Positions 22,966-33,822 of a stretch of DNA of 40,725 bases are shown here, piece after piece. Under the pieces are notes generated by a model that searched no databases, was not told where the DNA came from, and worked only from the letters and a program-made list of their open reading frames with translations. The stretch lies in contig NZ_FCOG02000058.1 of assembly GCF_001544975.2 (NCBI RefSeq), forward strand, positions 1-40,725, given 5' to 3'. This DNA is from Caballeronia arationis (GTDB lineage: Bacteria > Pseudomonadota > Gammaproteobacteria > Burkholderiales > Burkholderiaceae). The position numbers were made by a program, and so were the translations under genes. Position 1 is the first letter of the stretch. Every line of letters starts with the position of its first letter.

Positions 22966-24596
22966 CAGGCGGCCTCCCGCACGGCATCCGCGACGCCGCC
23001 GACGGCTAGCGTGACGGTGATCCAGCCGACCGACTGCGCCGGATTCACCGAGATCCTGACGATCAGCCGGCCGGCGTCGATGTCTTGCTGCGACATCGTC
23101 GAGGTGTCGCAGCGCACTTCGTAGGCATCGGCGGGACGCGCGCCGTCGAGCGCGCCCGCCGCGCGCAGGTCATCGAGCAGCGCTTCGAAATCGCGGCGCA
23201 CGCTCGCCCAAAGCGCCGGCCCCGACACATCGAACAGGCGCTGCTCGCCCAGCCAGCGCGCCGCGCGGATGATGACGCCCATCAACCGCGAGGTTCCACC
23301 CGCGCGCCAGCCGAGGTTCGCGGCGAAGGTGGCGTCGGACAGCAGCACGAAGCGCCCGGCGCGCTCGCCCAGCAGCGACAGCCGGTCGCCCAGCCAGCTC
23401 GCGGCGGCGCCCGGCAGGCCGCGCTCGATGTCCGCCGTTCCGAGCTCGGGCGCGAGCCGGCGCACCGAGAAGCACGGCTGGCCCGCGGCCGCGCGGAACG
23501 TGCCGATGCCGAGCGAGTTGCGCGCGAGCACGCCCGCGAACACGCCTTCGGGCGCCTGCAGCCCTTCCGGCAGACCGAGCGATGCCTGGGTCTGCACCCA
23601 CGGATAGACGAACTGCACGCGCGCGCCGGGAATGCTATCGAGCAGCGCCTGCCTAGCGACGCCGTTGCCCGGCTCCGACAGGAGCGCGAGTGGCCACGCC
23701 TGGCTGCGCGCGGGCACGGCGTCGGGCTGCATCGACGGCAACGGCAGGCTGGCGATGAGCATCACGTCACGCCGATGCGCCGATGAGCCGGCCGCGTCGA
23801 GCCGGTCCAGCACGAACGCAACGATCTCGCTCCAGTCGCCGTAGCCCGCGCGCGCGAGGCGCGGCGCTTGCGTCGGCGGGGGCGTCGGGCGGGCGTCGGG
23901 CAACACGCCGGGCAGGGCGGGCGCGCAGGTTTTCCATTGCTCCGGAACCGGCGGCGGCGCGGGCGCGGGCGCAAGCGGATCGGCCGGCAGCGCGAGTAGT
24001 TCGGGCAGATCGGGCAGCAGCAGGAACGCGACGTCGTCGAGGCCGAAGACGTGCTCGTAGCCGTGCCAGGTCGCGGGCGCGCGCGCATCGCCGGGAGCGG
24101 CCGCGCCCTTCCAGCCAGGCACGATCGGCACGCGCGTTCCGTGGTCCGCCGGCTGCGGCGCGTCGAGCGAAATCAGCCGTTTGCGGTTTTCAGCCGGCGT
24201 CTGCGGCGTGACGAGCGGCAGCGGGTCGCCGGTGCGCACGATCCACGCCTTTGCGCCGCCTTCCTCGAAGAACGATTTCACCGCGACGCCGAGCGCGCAC
24301 GGCGCGGTCGCGCCTCCGGCGGCATCGGCGGGACGCGCGTTCCAGGCGTAGAGCGCCTCGAACGCGCTCCAGCTCTCGACCGCGACGGGAACGTCGAGCA
24401 GCGCGTCGACCTGCTGCGGCGGGCGCGCGAACGGGCCCGCACCCGCCCAGCCGGCGGCCTCGAGCGCGGCGCGCAGCGCGTCGGGCAACGGGTTCGCACC
24501 GCGCGCGACGAGACCCGTGAACAGCGCGACGTCGGCGCGGGTCGGCACGCCGGCGGCGGCCGGCGCGTCACGCAGGGTCAGGCGTGGCACGGGCAT
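22965..24596 (-). CDS. Tail sheath protein 2 (Afp4-like, baseplate-proximal)
   Basis: 543 residues from the ATG at 24596; upstream codons in frame are antisense-like and lie within the tube 1 terminus. The N-terminal half contains a Pro-rich insertion (about 200-300, DPLAPAPAPPPVPE) unlike the main sheath. The C-terminal 230 residues are the conserved sheath core: RVQFVYPWVQTQASLGLPEG, VFAGVLARNSLGIGTFRAAA, LMGVIIRAARWLGEQRLFDV, ALWASVRRDFEALLDDLRAA and a final strand GRLIVRISVNPAQSVGWITV, which makes the inter-subunit handshake. Its divergence from sheath 1, and its position next to tube 2 and the adaptor, suggest the single sheath ring that sits on the baseplate. Confidence 0.9.
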   Translation of the reverse strand: MPVPRLTLRDAPAAAGVPTRADVALFTGLVARGANPLPDALRAALEAAGWAGAGPFARPPQQVDALLDVPVAVESWSAFEALYAWNARPADAAGGATAPCALGVAVKSFFEEGGAKAWIVRTGDPLPLVTPQTPAENRKRLISLDAPQPADHGTRVPIVPGWKGAAAPGDARAPATWHGYEHVFGLDDVAFLLLPDLPELLALPADPLAPAPAPPPVPEQWKTCAPALPGVLPDARPTPPPTQAPRLARAGYGDWSEIVAFVLDRLDAAGSSAHRRDVMLIASLPLPSMQPDAVPARSQAWPLALLSEPGNGVARQALLDSIPGARVQFVYPWVQTQASLGLPEGLQAPEGVFAGVLARNSLGIGTFRAAAGQPCFSVRRLAPELGTADIERGLPGAAASWLGDRLSLLGERAGRFVLLSDATFAANLGWRAGGTSRLMGVIIRAARWLGEQRLFDVSGPALWASVRRDFEALLDDLRAAGALDGARPADAYEVRCDTSTMSQQDIDAGRLIVRISVNPAQSVGWITVTLAVGGVADAVREAA

Positions 24597-24607
24597 GGCG
24601 CACTCCG

Positions 24608-25066
24608 TCAGTTGTCGTCGAACTCGAAGCCTTCCGACGACACGACGAGCTCTTCCACCGCCACGTCGGAGCCGCCCTTGGCCGCGAGCGTCGGGCCGGT
24701 CCATTTCATCGGCCGCGCGTTGATGAGCTTCCACGTCTGCACGGGATTGCCCTGCTCGTCGTTGAGCGTGATCGACAGGACGCGCGACAGGGTGGGATCG
24801 GTGCGCGTGTCTCGCACCCATTGCCAGAAATTCGTCGTGCCCATTACGCCGCGCTTGAACGTGACGTCCGCGGCCTTGTGCAGTCCCGGAATCTTGCGGA
24901 CGTGGTTCTCCACGTCGTTGCCCTGGCGATATTCCATCAGCGTGATTTCGGTGCCGATGCCAGTCACGTCGGAGAAGCCGCCGATCGGATCGCGCGAATT
25001 GCTGCCGTCGTTGAACTCGATCAGGAAGTTATAGGCGCCGTAGGGCGTGTTGCGTTGGATCGTCAT
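24608..25066 (-). CDS. Tail tube protein 1 (main tube, gp19/Afp1-like)
   Basis: 152 residues, the usual length. The family pattern is clear: TPYGAYNFLIEFNDGSNSRD, GGFSDVTGIGTEITLMEYRQ, DVENHVRKIPGLHKAADVTF KRGVMGTTNFWQWV, LSITLNDEQGNPVQTWKLIN and VAVEELVVSSEGFEF. It stacks as hexamers to form the inner tube and is expected to be the most abundant component with sheath 1. It lies 13 bp after sheath 1, with a good ribosome site (GGAGC about 6 bases before the ATG). Confidence 0.94.
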   Translation of the reverse strand: MTIQRNTPYGAYNFLIEFNDGSNSRDPIGGFSDVTGIGTEITLMEYRQGNDVENHVRKIPGLHKAADVTFKRGVMGTTNFWQWVRDTRTDPTLSRVLSITLNDEQGNPVQTWKLINARPMKWTGPTLAAKGGSDVAVEELVVSSEGFEFDDN

Positions 25067-25079
25067 AGCTCGATGCTCC

Positions 25080-26801
<1,722 letters not shown>

Positions 26802-26825
26802 GTGAGTGTCCTCGAGCGTGCCGCT

Positions 26826-27632
26826 TCATTGCGGCGTCCAGTGGAGCGCCGCGCTGGCGGATCGGCCGGTGGCGAGCTGCACGTTTTGCGGCGGCGTCGC
26901 CCGGGCCGCGAGCCGAACGGAGAGATCGTCCGGATCGACGAATCCCGACTGGCGCAGACGCGCGTCGCGGCGCGCCCGAATGATTTCGTCGGGACGATGG
27001 AACAGCGCGAGCGCCGGATCGACGATCGCATCGACTTCGCCGGCGATCTCGGCTGTGACAGTCGCGCCGGGCGCGGGAGAGCTGAGCGGCACGCCCGCCA
27101 CCAGGAACAGTGCGTCGCCGGCGGCGTCGGTCAGCGCGTATTGCTCGGGCAGCCCGGCCGGCCGCAGACGCGCCAGCGCCTGCTCGACGACGCGCTCATC
27201 GTCGGCGCGGCGCACATTCACCCGCACCGCGGCCGTGAGTCCCGTGGCTTGCGCCGCGGGCGCGGCGAGCAGCGCCACGACGACGGGCGTCGTCGCGGGC
27301 GCGGGTGCGGCGGCGTTGGGATCGCGCGGCAGCTTGAGCGTAACGCGGCGCGTGCCGAGCGAAGCATCGGCGGGGCGCAGGTCGAGCACGACGTCGAGCG
27401 AGCCCACAGCGGGCGCGAGGCCGGCGGCGGGCAGATCGAACGCGGTGTAGGCGTCGAGGCCGGGGACGCGCGCGATGACCACGAGGCCGTCGCGCGCGGG
27501 GAACGTCCGCACGCCGGGCAGAGCCGGGCGCACCGACACCGCTGACCGCACCGGCTCGCCGAGCGGGCCGGTGAAGGCGAGCGCCGCCAGCACGCGGCGA
27601 TCGACCGTCTCCCACGCGAGGATCGTGCTCAT
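26826..27632 (-). CDS. Uncharacterised protein between tail terminator and sheath genes
   Basis: 268 residues from the ATG at 27632, which has GGGAGC 8 bases upstream; a TTG at 27656 lies too close to its own GGAGGA. It is a beta-rich chain with two similar halves. The first has GEPVRSAVSVRPALPGVRTF followed by ARVPGLDAYTAFDLP, resembling the carboxypeptidase-regulatory-like beta-sandwich. The second has AGLPEQYALTDAAGDALFLV AGVPL. There is no signal or membrane segment. It sits in the leftward operon between the DUF4255 gene and sheath 1, which implies a structural or assembly role in the particle, for instance at the terminator end. The exact function is unknown. Confidence 0.65.
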   Translation of the reverse strand: MSTILAWETVDRRVLAALAFTGPLGEPVRSAVSVRPALPGVRTFPARDGLVVIARVPGLDAYTAFDLPAAGLAPAVGSLDVVLDLRPADASLGTRRVTLKLPRDPNAAAPAPATTPVVVALLAAPAAQATGLTAAVRVNVRRADDERVVEQALARLRPAGLPEQYALTDAAGDALFLVAGVPLSSPAPGATVTAEIAGEVDAIVDPALALFHRPDEIIRARRDARLRQSGFVDPDDLSVRLAARATPPQNVQLATGRSASAALHWTPQ

Positions 27633-27686
27633 GGCCGTTGCTCCCGCATCGATCAATCCTCCGTACTGTTTTCGTAGCGCGGCGCG

Positions 27687-28307
27687 TCAGGACGCGCTCG
27701 CGAGCAGCGCATCGTCGACATCTGCGACGTCGAAGCGCGTCGCGACCACGTTCGGCCAGGACGGCCCAGGCCCGTAACGGATGCGCAGCACGCGCGCGCG
27801 AAAGGTCATGCTCGTGCGCAGCTTGCGCTGCAGCGCCGCCCAGAGACGGAACAGCGCATCGTCGGTGAGCGATTCCGGCACCAGTTGCACGGTTTCGTCC
27901 GGCTCCCAGGTGCCGGCCGGCCCGATCAGCACGGAACGGTCGAGACTCGGGCGCGCCATGAGTTCGAGCATCGCCCAAGTAAGGATCGACTGTTCGTCGC
28001 CCGCGTTGCCGCCCGACCAGACCGTCGCGAGATAGCTCACTTCGAGTGCGATCGACGTGGCTTCCGCCGTGTCAGGGGATGGCGCGCGCGGCGCGGGATA
28101 GTCGGAGAACGCGATGCGCAGGCAACTGATCGTGAGTCCCGCGTCCGGTTCCGGCGACGAGGCGAGCTTCGAAAGCGGCATCTGCGAGATGTCGAGCGCC
28201 GCGGCGATCGGCCCGAGCTTGCCTTCGGCGGCGAGCAGGTTGCGGCGCGCGACGAGCAGCGCGACGATGCTCTCGCCGAGCTGATTGATTGCAGCGAGTC
28301 CGGCCAT
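27687..28307 (-). CDS. Tail terminator (DUF4255/Pvc16 N-terminal domain, Afp16-like)
   Basis: 206 residues from the ATG at 28307, preceded by CAGGAAG. The pattern INQLGESIVALLVARRNLLA, LKVALSYLATVWSGG-like (here EVSYLATVWSGGNAGDEQSI) and LTWAMLELMARPSLDRSVLI is the DUF4255/Pvc16 N-terminal family. It continues with PDETVQLVPESLTDDALFRL WAALQRKLRTSMTFRARVLR. Afp16 caps the distal end of tube and sheath and sets tail length. It is the first gene of the leftward operon, directly downstream of the divergent control region. Confidence 0.9.
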   Translation of the reverse strand: MAGLAAINQLGESIVALLVARRNLLAAEGKLGPIAAALDISQMPLSKLASSPEPDAGLTISCLRIAFSDYPAPRAPSPDTAEATSIALEVSYLATVWSGGNAGDEQSILTWAMLELMARPSLDRSVLIGPAGTWEPDETVQLVPESLTDDALFRLWAALQRKLRTSMTFRARVLRIRYGPGPSWPNVVATRFDVADVDDALLASAS

Positions 28308-28857
28308 CGGTGCGGCTTCCTGTGGGTTGATCCGCTCGTCGATCCGCGCGTGCGCGCCGGATGCGAAGCGCTTGCCGCGCGCGCCGTCATCCTCCGGACG
28401 GCTCGCGGCGAAAAGTAACGCATGCCTCCCGCTGCAATGATTACGTGATGAGACTCCAGCGAAATGCTTGGTACTACCGAAAATATGAACCACGCGAAGC
28501 GCGCAAAGGCGCGCCGGGGAGACGATCCGCGAGGCGCCGCGCCCGAGCGGCCCTGCATCGTTCGGCCGCCATGCGCAAAAAGAGTGCATGGCGCGAGTGA
28601 TGATCGAAATGTCGTTGTCGTGCTGCTGCGTTCGAACGTTCGGACGGCAGCCGTGGCGTCTCTGGTGTCCGCGAAGTCCGCGGCAAGTGGCGCGATGTGG
28701 TTGCATTCTAGGACATGTCTTCCGCTTATCAAGGATCACGAAGAAAATGACGCGCGCCGCCGAATTTGCTTCTTGACAGACTCTGGCACTGTCCTACATT
28801 CGATGATGGAACCAGAGGCCTGCGCCTTCGCGTCCGCCATTTACCAGGAGAAAGGTC
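28308..28857. promoter_or_regulatory. Divergent control region between the two injection-system operons
   Basis: 550 bp without a convincing gene. It is more AT-rich than its neighbours between 28430 and 28500 and between 28700 and 28800. It must hold the start signals of both the leftward structural operon and the rightward operon. A rightward promoter is evident (28773-28800). For the leftward operon no box pair close to consensus was found, which may point to an activator or another sigma factor. Confidence 0.6.
28773..28800 (+). promoter_or_regulatory. Sigma70-type promoter of the rightward operon
   Basis: A perfect TTGACA (28773-28778), a 16-bp spacer and TACATT (28795-28800). Transcription would start near 28807, about 50 bp before the leader ORF and 160 bp before the GH13 gene. 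Confidence 0.6.
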
Positions 28858-28926
28858 ATGGCTCGTCCGAGAGCATCCACTCGCCGTCCCGAGCCCGTCC
28901 GGCGACACACGAGCCGCGCGTCCTAA
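28858..28926 (+). CDS. 22-codon basic leader ORF upstream of the GH13 gene
   Basis: An ATG at 28858 has the best ribosome site of this region (AGGAGAAAGG, 3-12 bases upstream). It opens a 22-residue frame rich in Arg, Pro, Ser and Thr that ends in TAA at 28924-28926. It is in the same frame as the GH13 gene, whose ATG at 28966 has no visible ribosome site. Either this is a leader peptide whose translation feeds re-initiation at 28966, or it is the old N-terminus of the enzyme cut by a nonsense codon. The enzyme's first domain is complete without it, which favours the leader reading. Confidence 0.4.
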   Translation: MARPRASTRRPEPVRRHTSRAS

Positions 28927-28965
28927 GTCACGCTTTGGTCACGCAGCCGCCCGGCGCTCATAGCG

Positions 28966-30762
28966 ATGCCTCAGCCATCGAACCTTCCCGGCATGGGCGC
29001 GCGGCCCGCATCGGGCGGCGTGTCGTTCCGGGTATGGGCGCCGTTCGCCTCGATTGTGTGCGTCGCGGGCGAGTTCAACGGCTGGAGCGACTCGGCGCAT
29101 CCGCTCGCACACGAAGGCGGCGGCTACTGGTCCGGCAACGTCGGCGGCGCGAAAGCCGGGCAGCAGTATCGCTACCTGCTGTCGAATGGCGCGGCGGACA
29201 AGCTCTGGAAGAACGATCCCTACGCGCTTGCGACATCGAGTTCGAACGGCAACAGCATCGTCGTGGATACGGCGTTCTCGTGGAACGACGGCTACGGCAT
29301 GCCGGCCTGGGACGAACTCGTCTTCTACGAGCTGCACGCGGGGTCCTTCAACGACGCGTCCGGCGGCGGCCCCGGCACCTTCGATACGATCATTCCTAAG
29401 CTCGATTATCTGCGCGACCGACTCAGCGTCAACGCGGTAATCGTGCTGCCGTCGGCGGAATTCATGGGCGGCATCAGCCTGGGCTACGACCCCTCGTTCC
29501 TGTTCGCGATCGAGCACGACTACGGCGGCCCGGCGGCGCTCCAGCGTTTCGTGCGCGCGGCGCACGAGCACGGCATCGCGGTGATTCTCGATGTCGTCTA
29601 CAACCATCTCGGCCCGGGCGATCTCGACCTCAAGTGCTTCGACGGCTGGTCCGATCCATCGCATCCGGATGGCATCTATTTTTACGATCTCGAACGCATC
29701 GACACGCCGTGGGGCGGGCCGCGTCCCGACTACGGGCGAGGCGAAGTGCGCCAGTTCCTGCGCGACAACGCGCTGCAATGGCTCGAGCTGTTTCGCCTCG
29801 ACGGCCTGCGCTTCGACGGCACCAACTATATCCGCACCGTCGACAACGACTGGCGGCAGATTCCCGATGGCTGGCGCCTCCTGCGCTGGATCAACGACGA
29901 AATCGACGCGCGCATGCCGTGGAAGCTCACCGTCGCCGAGGATATGCAGAACAATCCGTGGCTGACCGAGCGCACGGCGGCGGGCGGCGCGGGCTTCGAC
30001 ACGCAGTGGCACGCGGCTTTCGTCCACGCGGTGCGCGGCGTGCTGGCCGCGACCTGGGACGACGAACGCAACCTCGACGACATCGTGGGCGCGATCGAAT
30101 CGACCTTCAACGAGGACGCGCTCCACCGCATGGTGTACACGGAGTCGCACGACGAATCAGGCGCGAGCAGCGGCAAGCGGCGGCTCGCGGAAGACATCTG
30201 GCCGGGCAACGCCGATTCCTGGGCGTCGAAGAAGCGCACGAGCCTAGGCGCGGCGCTCGTCATGACCGTGCCAGCCATGCCGATGTTGTTCCAAGGCCAG
30301 GAGTTCCTGTGCGGCGGCGCGTTCAGCGAGGCGCAGCCGCTCGACTGGGCGCGCAGCGACGCGTATCCCGGCCTGATCGATCTGCATCGCGATCTGGTGC
30401 GCCTGCGGCGCAACTGGTTCGACACGACGCGCGGACTGCGCGGCCCGCATGTGCACGTGTTTCATCGCAATCACGCCGATAAGGTCGTCGCGTTTCATCG
30501 CTGGTATGGCGGCGGCCCGCGCGACGATGTCGTCGTGGTACTGAACTTTTCGGCGCGCAGTTTTCCGTCGTACAGCTTGGGCTTTCCGCGCGAAGGCTTG
30601 TGGCGCGTGCGCCTGAACAGCGACTGGAGCGGCTACGACGACAGCTTCGCGAACTGCGCGTCGTCCGACACCTATGCGAGCTGGGGCACGAACGATCCGA
30701 TGCCGTTCGGCGGGAGCACCGGCCTCGGCGCGTACTCGGCCGTGATCCTGTCGCAGGACTGA
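28966..30762 (+). CDS. GH13 alpha-glucan enzyme, branching-enzyme type
   Basis: 598 residues with no signal peptide. Residues 18-90 are a CBM48-like beta-sandwich (GVSFRVWAPFASIVCVAGEF NGW). The catalytic barrel follows, with the four GH13 regions: DVVYNH (209-214), GLRFDGTN with nucleophile Asp284, TVAEDM with acid/base Glu325, and YTESHDE with Asp396. The combination RFDG, AED and ESHD resembles 1,4-alpha-glucan branching enzymes more than alpha-amylases or trehalohydrolases. A C-terminal beta domain (about 500-598) has the VVVLNFSARSFPSYSLGFP strand pair. It probably cuts alpha-1,4-glucan and transfers it to form alpha-1,6 branches, although hydrolysis cannot be excluded. It is the first full gene of the rightward injection-system operon, 77 bp before the next gene. 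It is cargo or a co-regulated glucan enzyme. Confidence 0.85.
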   Translation: MPQPSNLPGMGARPASGGVSFRVWAPFASIVCVAGEFNGWSDSAHPLAHEGGGYWSGNVGGAKAGQQYRYLLSNGAADKLWKNDPYALATSSSNGNSIVVDTAFSWNDGYGMPAWDELVFYELHAGSFNDASGGGPGTFDTIIPKLDYLRDRLSVNAVIVLPSAEFMGGISLGYDPSFLFAIEHDYGGPAALQRFVRAAHEHGIAVILDVVYNHLGPGDLDLKCFDGWSDPSHPDGIYFYDLERIDTPWGGPRPDYGRGEVRQFLRDNALQWLELFRLDGLRFDGTNYIRTVDNDWRQIPDGWRLLRWINDEIDARMPWKLTVAEDMQNNPWLTERTAAGGAGFDTQWHAAFVHAVRGVLAATWDDERNLDDIVGAIESTFNEDALHRMVYTESHDESGASSGKRRLAEDIWPGNADSWASKKRTSLGAALVMTVPAMPMLFQGQEFLCGGAFSEAQPLDWARSDAYPGLIDLHRDLVRLRRNWFDTTRGLRGPHVHVFHRNHADKVVAFHRWYGGGPRDDVVVVLNFSARSFPSYSLGFPREGLWRVRLNSDWSGYDDSFANCASSDTYASWGTNDPMPFGGSTGLGAYSAVILSQD

Positions 30763-30839
30763 ACGCGTGAGCCGGGTGCCGGCGACCGGCTTTGTCGCCC
30801 CCAACGTCGCCTAAACGTCGACCCGAAGGATGAACGCCC

Positions 30840-31691
30840 ATGACCAGCGCCGATCCGCTTGCTCCGGCCGACCCGCTCCAGGCACTTCCGCCGCCGGAGC
30901 GCGTCAATTACGCGACGGGCGTGCTGCTCGATTCGCAGGATTTCGTCGACGAGCAGACCTATCACCGCTCGCGTCTCGCGGCGGCGCTCAAGGCGGTTGA
31001 CGGCTTCGGCACGCTCAGCGGCTTGCGCGTCGTACCGCCGGCCGAGGGCGACGCCGAACTAGAGCTGAGCGTCTCGCCGGGACTCGCGGTCGATCGTTTT
31101 GGACGCCTGATCCAGATCGACGCGCCGCAGTGCATCCGGCTCGCGCGCTGGTTCGCCGCAACCTCGACGCCGCTGTTGCGCGCGGCGATTCCGACGCCAG
31201 GCAATCTCGTCGCCGATGTGTTCCTGTCGGCACGCTGTTGCGCGCGCGGCAAGACGCAGGCGTTCGCGAGCGGCCTCGCGCAAGGGCTCGACGCCGTGAC
31301 GCCCGCGCGTCTCGCCGAGCAGCCGCAGCTCGATCTGGTGCTGCGCGCGGAGGCGTCGCCCACGCCCGCGCCGAAGAACTTCTGGCCCGCGCCGACCGCC
31401 GACGCCGCCACGCGCCTGCAGGCCGTGCTCGGCAGCTGGGAAGCGCCCGACGCGAACGATGCGCAGGGCGGCCTCGATCCGCTTCAAGAGCACGTGATCG
31501 GCCAGGACACGTCGGCGACGCTGCTCGCGCGCGTGGCGATTCCGGTGAACGTCGGCAACGGCGCGGACGACCGGCCCGCGCTCGATCTCGCACGGCGAGT
31601 GTCGGTCGACAACAGTCTGCGGCCGTTCATCTTCATGCCCGGCAAGTGGCTGGGCCGCGCGTTCGACGCGACGCCGCTCGTGCAGCCTTGA
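30840..31691 (+). CDS. eCIS-associated protein with shared N-terminal module (paralogue A)
   Basis: 283 residues, no known named family recalled. Residues 17-100 carry the module shared with the next two genes: NYATGVLLDSQDFVDEQTYH, FGTLSGLRVVP, LELSVSPGLAVDRFGRLIQI. The second half has the segment TSATLLARVAIPVNVG, which resembles the second shared segment of its paralogues, then VSVDNSLRPFIFMPG. The start has AAGGA about 10 bases upstream. Its position in the operon before the tape-measure-like and ATPase genes suggests a particle component, possibly peripheral baseplate or fibre-associated. It is the smallest of the three, and they grow in size along the operon. Confidence 0.7.
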   Translation: MTSADPLAPADPLQALPPPERVNYATGVLLDSQDFVDEQTYHRSRLAAALKAVDGFGTLSGLRVVPPAEGDAELELSVSPGLAVDRFGRLIQIDAPQCIRLARWFAATSTPLLRAAIPTPGNLVADVFLSARCCARGKTQAFASGLAQGLDAVTPARLAEQPQLDLVLRAEASPTPAPKNFWPAPTADAATRLQAVLGSWEAPDANDAQGGLDPLQEHVIGQDTSATLLARVAIPVNVGNGADDRPALDLARRVSVDNSLRPFIFMPGKWLGRAFDATPLVQP

Positions 31692-31721
31692 TGACGGACA
31701 TGAGGACCGGAGGAACCGCCC

Positions 31722-33806
31722 ATGAAAAACCTCAACCTCAGCGTCGCGAGCAGCCGGATCGGGATCGACGTCGCCGAAGTCTCCGAAATCGCGCGGATGG
31801 CGCGCACGGCGGACCCCGGCATCATCTCGAACGACGACATGCAGAGCCTGCTCGGCCAGTCCGCGCTCGTGCTCGACGGATTGCGCACTCGGCCGCGCTA
31901 TTTCGACGGCCGCTTTCTCACCGGCGTCGATTTCAGCCGCGATCAGGATTACGTGCGCCAGCGCCAGAGCGATCTCGCGCGCGCCAGCGGCACGGGCGTT
32001 GTGACGGGGTTGCGCGTGAGCCTCGGCGGCGCGAGTGGTGGCCAGACGCTCGTCATCCAGCCGGGACACGGCATCACGCCGTCGGGCGATCTCGTGATGG
32101 TCACGAGCGCGCGCGCGGTGCCCTTGCTCGATCTCGCGTCGAGCCGCCAGCTCGACGTCACCTTCGGCCTGAGCGAGCTGCCGAGCGTGCCGATCGGCCG
32201 GCGCACAGGCTTGTTCGTGCTGGCGTTGCGCCCGGTCGAATTCACCGCGAATCCGATCGCCGCGTATCCGACGCGCATCGACGGGCCGCGCCAGATTCAG
32301 GACGGCGACATCATCGAGGCGACGTCGATCGACCTGATTCCGTATCCCGAGGCCGGCTCCGTGTCCCTCGACGACTCGCGGCGCGCGGTCGCGCGGCGGC
32401 TATTTCTCGGCGCGGCGCACGGACTGCCGCAGGACGCGCTGCCGCTCGCGATGATTGCGCTCGATAAAGGAACGGTGCGCTGGATCGACGTCGATCTCGT
32501 GCGGCGCGAGACCGGCACCGACACGCCCTTGCAGGTCAACATGGGCGCTCGCCCGCGCGCGTTGTCGGAGGCGTTCGTGCTGCAGCATCGGCAGCATCTC
32601 GCGGACGTGCTTGCCGATCGCGCGCGCGCCGGCCTCGCGCCGGCCTTCTCCGCCGCGCAATACTTCGCCGCGCTGCCCGCCGCCGGACAAATGCCCGCCG
32701 CGGCGATCCTGCCGGACAACCTCGGCTTCCGGCAGATGTGGTTTCCGCCGAGCGTCGATGTGGACGTGAGCTTCGTTCCGGCCGACGAGATCGCGGCGCT
32801 GGTTGAGGAAAGTCTCGCGCTGCCGCCCATCGATTTGCTGGCCGATCCCGCCGATCTCGACGCGACCGGCGTCGTCGTGCTCGCGCCCGTCGCGCGTTCG
32901 ATGCTGCAGCGCTTCGAATCGGCGCTCGCGGCGTTGTCGCAGCCCGCGCGGTCGGACCCCTCGCAGGGCTTGCGGCGCGTGCCGTCGCAATTGCTCGCGC
33001 AGCTCGTGTCGCGCCAGATTCGCCTGCCGCAGATGAGGCCGGCCGCGCCGCCCGCGCTCGCCGCGAATGCGCAGGCGCAGCAGCAGACGCAGCTCTGGCA
33101 GACCTCCTGGGCCGAGGCGCTCGCCGCGATCGCGCCGGATGCGTCGGGCGTGCCGCTGCTCTGGTACGTGCGCCGCCGCGCAGTCGCCTACGATTCACAG
33201 ATGATCGGCCTCGCGGTCGAGGCCGGCGACGGCGACGAGGCGCTGATGCTGAGCGTCGACGCCCGCCTGCAGACGCTCGGCCTCACTGCTAAGCTCAAGG
33301 ACCTGGTGAGCCGCGCGACGCCGTTCGCCGTCGCGCGCATCTACGCGCTGCTGGGACTGCCGCGCATCGCGGCCTCCACCGTGCTGACGGCGTCGGTTGT
33401 GCACGATCTCGCCATAGCCGCGCCGCCCGCCGATCCCGCCGCGCCGAATCCGCCGCCGCGCCTGATCCTGCCGCGCCCGGGCGTGCAGTTGCCGCCGCTG
33501 CAGCCGAAGAGCGCGCATCTGCTGGAAGGCGATGTCATCGACATCACGAATCGCTACGACGCGCCCGATGCCGGAGACGGCCTCATCGCGCTGTTCGCCG
33601 CGCAGGCGAGCGATCCGCTCGACAACAACGCACAGCTCTGGATCGGCGGCACTGGTCTCGCGCCGGACCTGGATCAGGCGGCGCTGCATCTCGCAGGCGA
33701 CGCGCTGACTCAGTTCGCCGCCTCGGTGCGCACGCTCGCGCGCAAGGCCGACGACGCTTCCGCCGCCGCGCTGAAGACGCTGATCGCCGACGCGCCCGGC
33801 GGCTAA
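31722..33806 (+). CDS. eCIS-associated protein with shared N-terminal module (paralogue B)
   Basis: 694 residues. The shared module lies at about residues 45-135: RYFDGRFLTGVDFSRDQDYV, SGTGVVTGLRVSLG, QTLVIQPGHGITPSGDLVMV. A second shared segment follows (residues 215-255: LPLAMIALDKGTVRWIDVDL VRRE). The middle (about 260-480) is alpha-helical. The last 150 residues contain a Pro-rich stretch (PADPAAPNPPPRLILPRPGV) and a beta-like part with GDVIDITNRYD. There is no signal or membrane segment. A GGAGGA ribosome site lies 7 bases before the ATG. It starts 30 bp after paralogue A. Function unknown; a structural or baseplate-associated role is inferred from context only. Confidence 0.72.
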   Translation: MKNLNLSVASSRIGIDVAEVSEIARMARTADPGIISNDDMQSLLGQSALVLDGLRTRPRYFDGRFLTGVDFSRDQDYVRQRQSDLARASGTGVVTGLRVSLGGASGGQTLVIQPGHGITPSGDLVMVTSARAVPLLDLASSRQLDVTFGLSELPSVPIGRRTGLFVLALRPVEFTANPIAAYPTRIDGPRQIQDGDIIEATSIDLIPYPEAGSVSLDDSRRAVARRLFLGAAHGLPQDALPLAMIALDKGTVRWIDVDLVRRETGTDTPLQVNMGARPRALSEAFVLQHRQHLADVLADRARAGLAPAFSAAQYFAALPAAGQMPAAAILPDNLGFRQMWFPPSVDVDVSFVPADEIAALVEESLALPPIDLLADPADLDATGVVVLAPVARSMLQRFESALAALSQPARSDPSQGLRRVPSQLLAQLVSRQIRLPQMRPAAPPALAANAQAQQQTQLWQTSWAEALAAIAPDASGVPLLWYVRRRAVAYDSQMIGLAVEAGDGDEALMLSVDARLQTLGLTAKLKDLVSRATPFAVARIYALLGLPRIAASTVLTASVVHDLAIAAPPADPAAPNPPPRLILPRPGVQLPPLQPKSAHLLEGDVIDITNRYDAPDAGDGLIALFAAQASDPLDNNAQLWIGGTGLAPDLDQAALHLAGDALTQFAASVRTLARKADDASAAALKTLIADAPGG

Positions 33807-33822
33807 CGACGAGGAGTCCCTC

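Noticed and set aside
28464..29399. A plus-strand open frame of 311 codons across the control region and the GH13 start
   Set aside because: Its second half is a shadow of the GH13 gene, and the first half lacks a ribosome site and any recognisable family.
28966..30762. Calling the GH13 enzyme a maltooligosyltrehalose trehalohydrolase (TreZ)
   Set aside because: The AED and ESHD motifs fit branching enzymes better, and no treY or treS partner is nearby.
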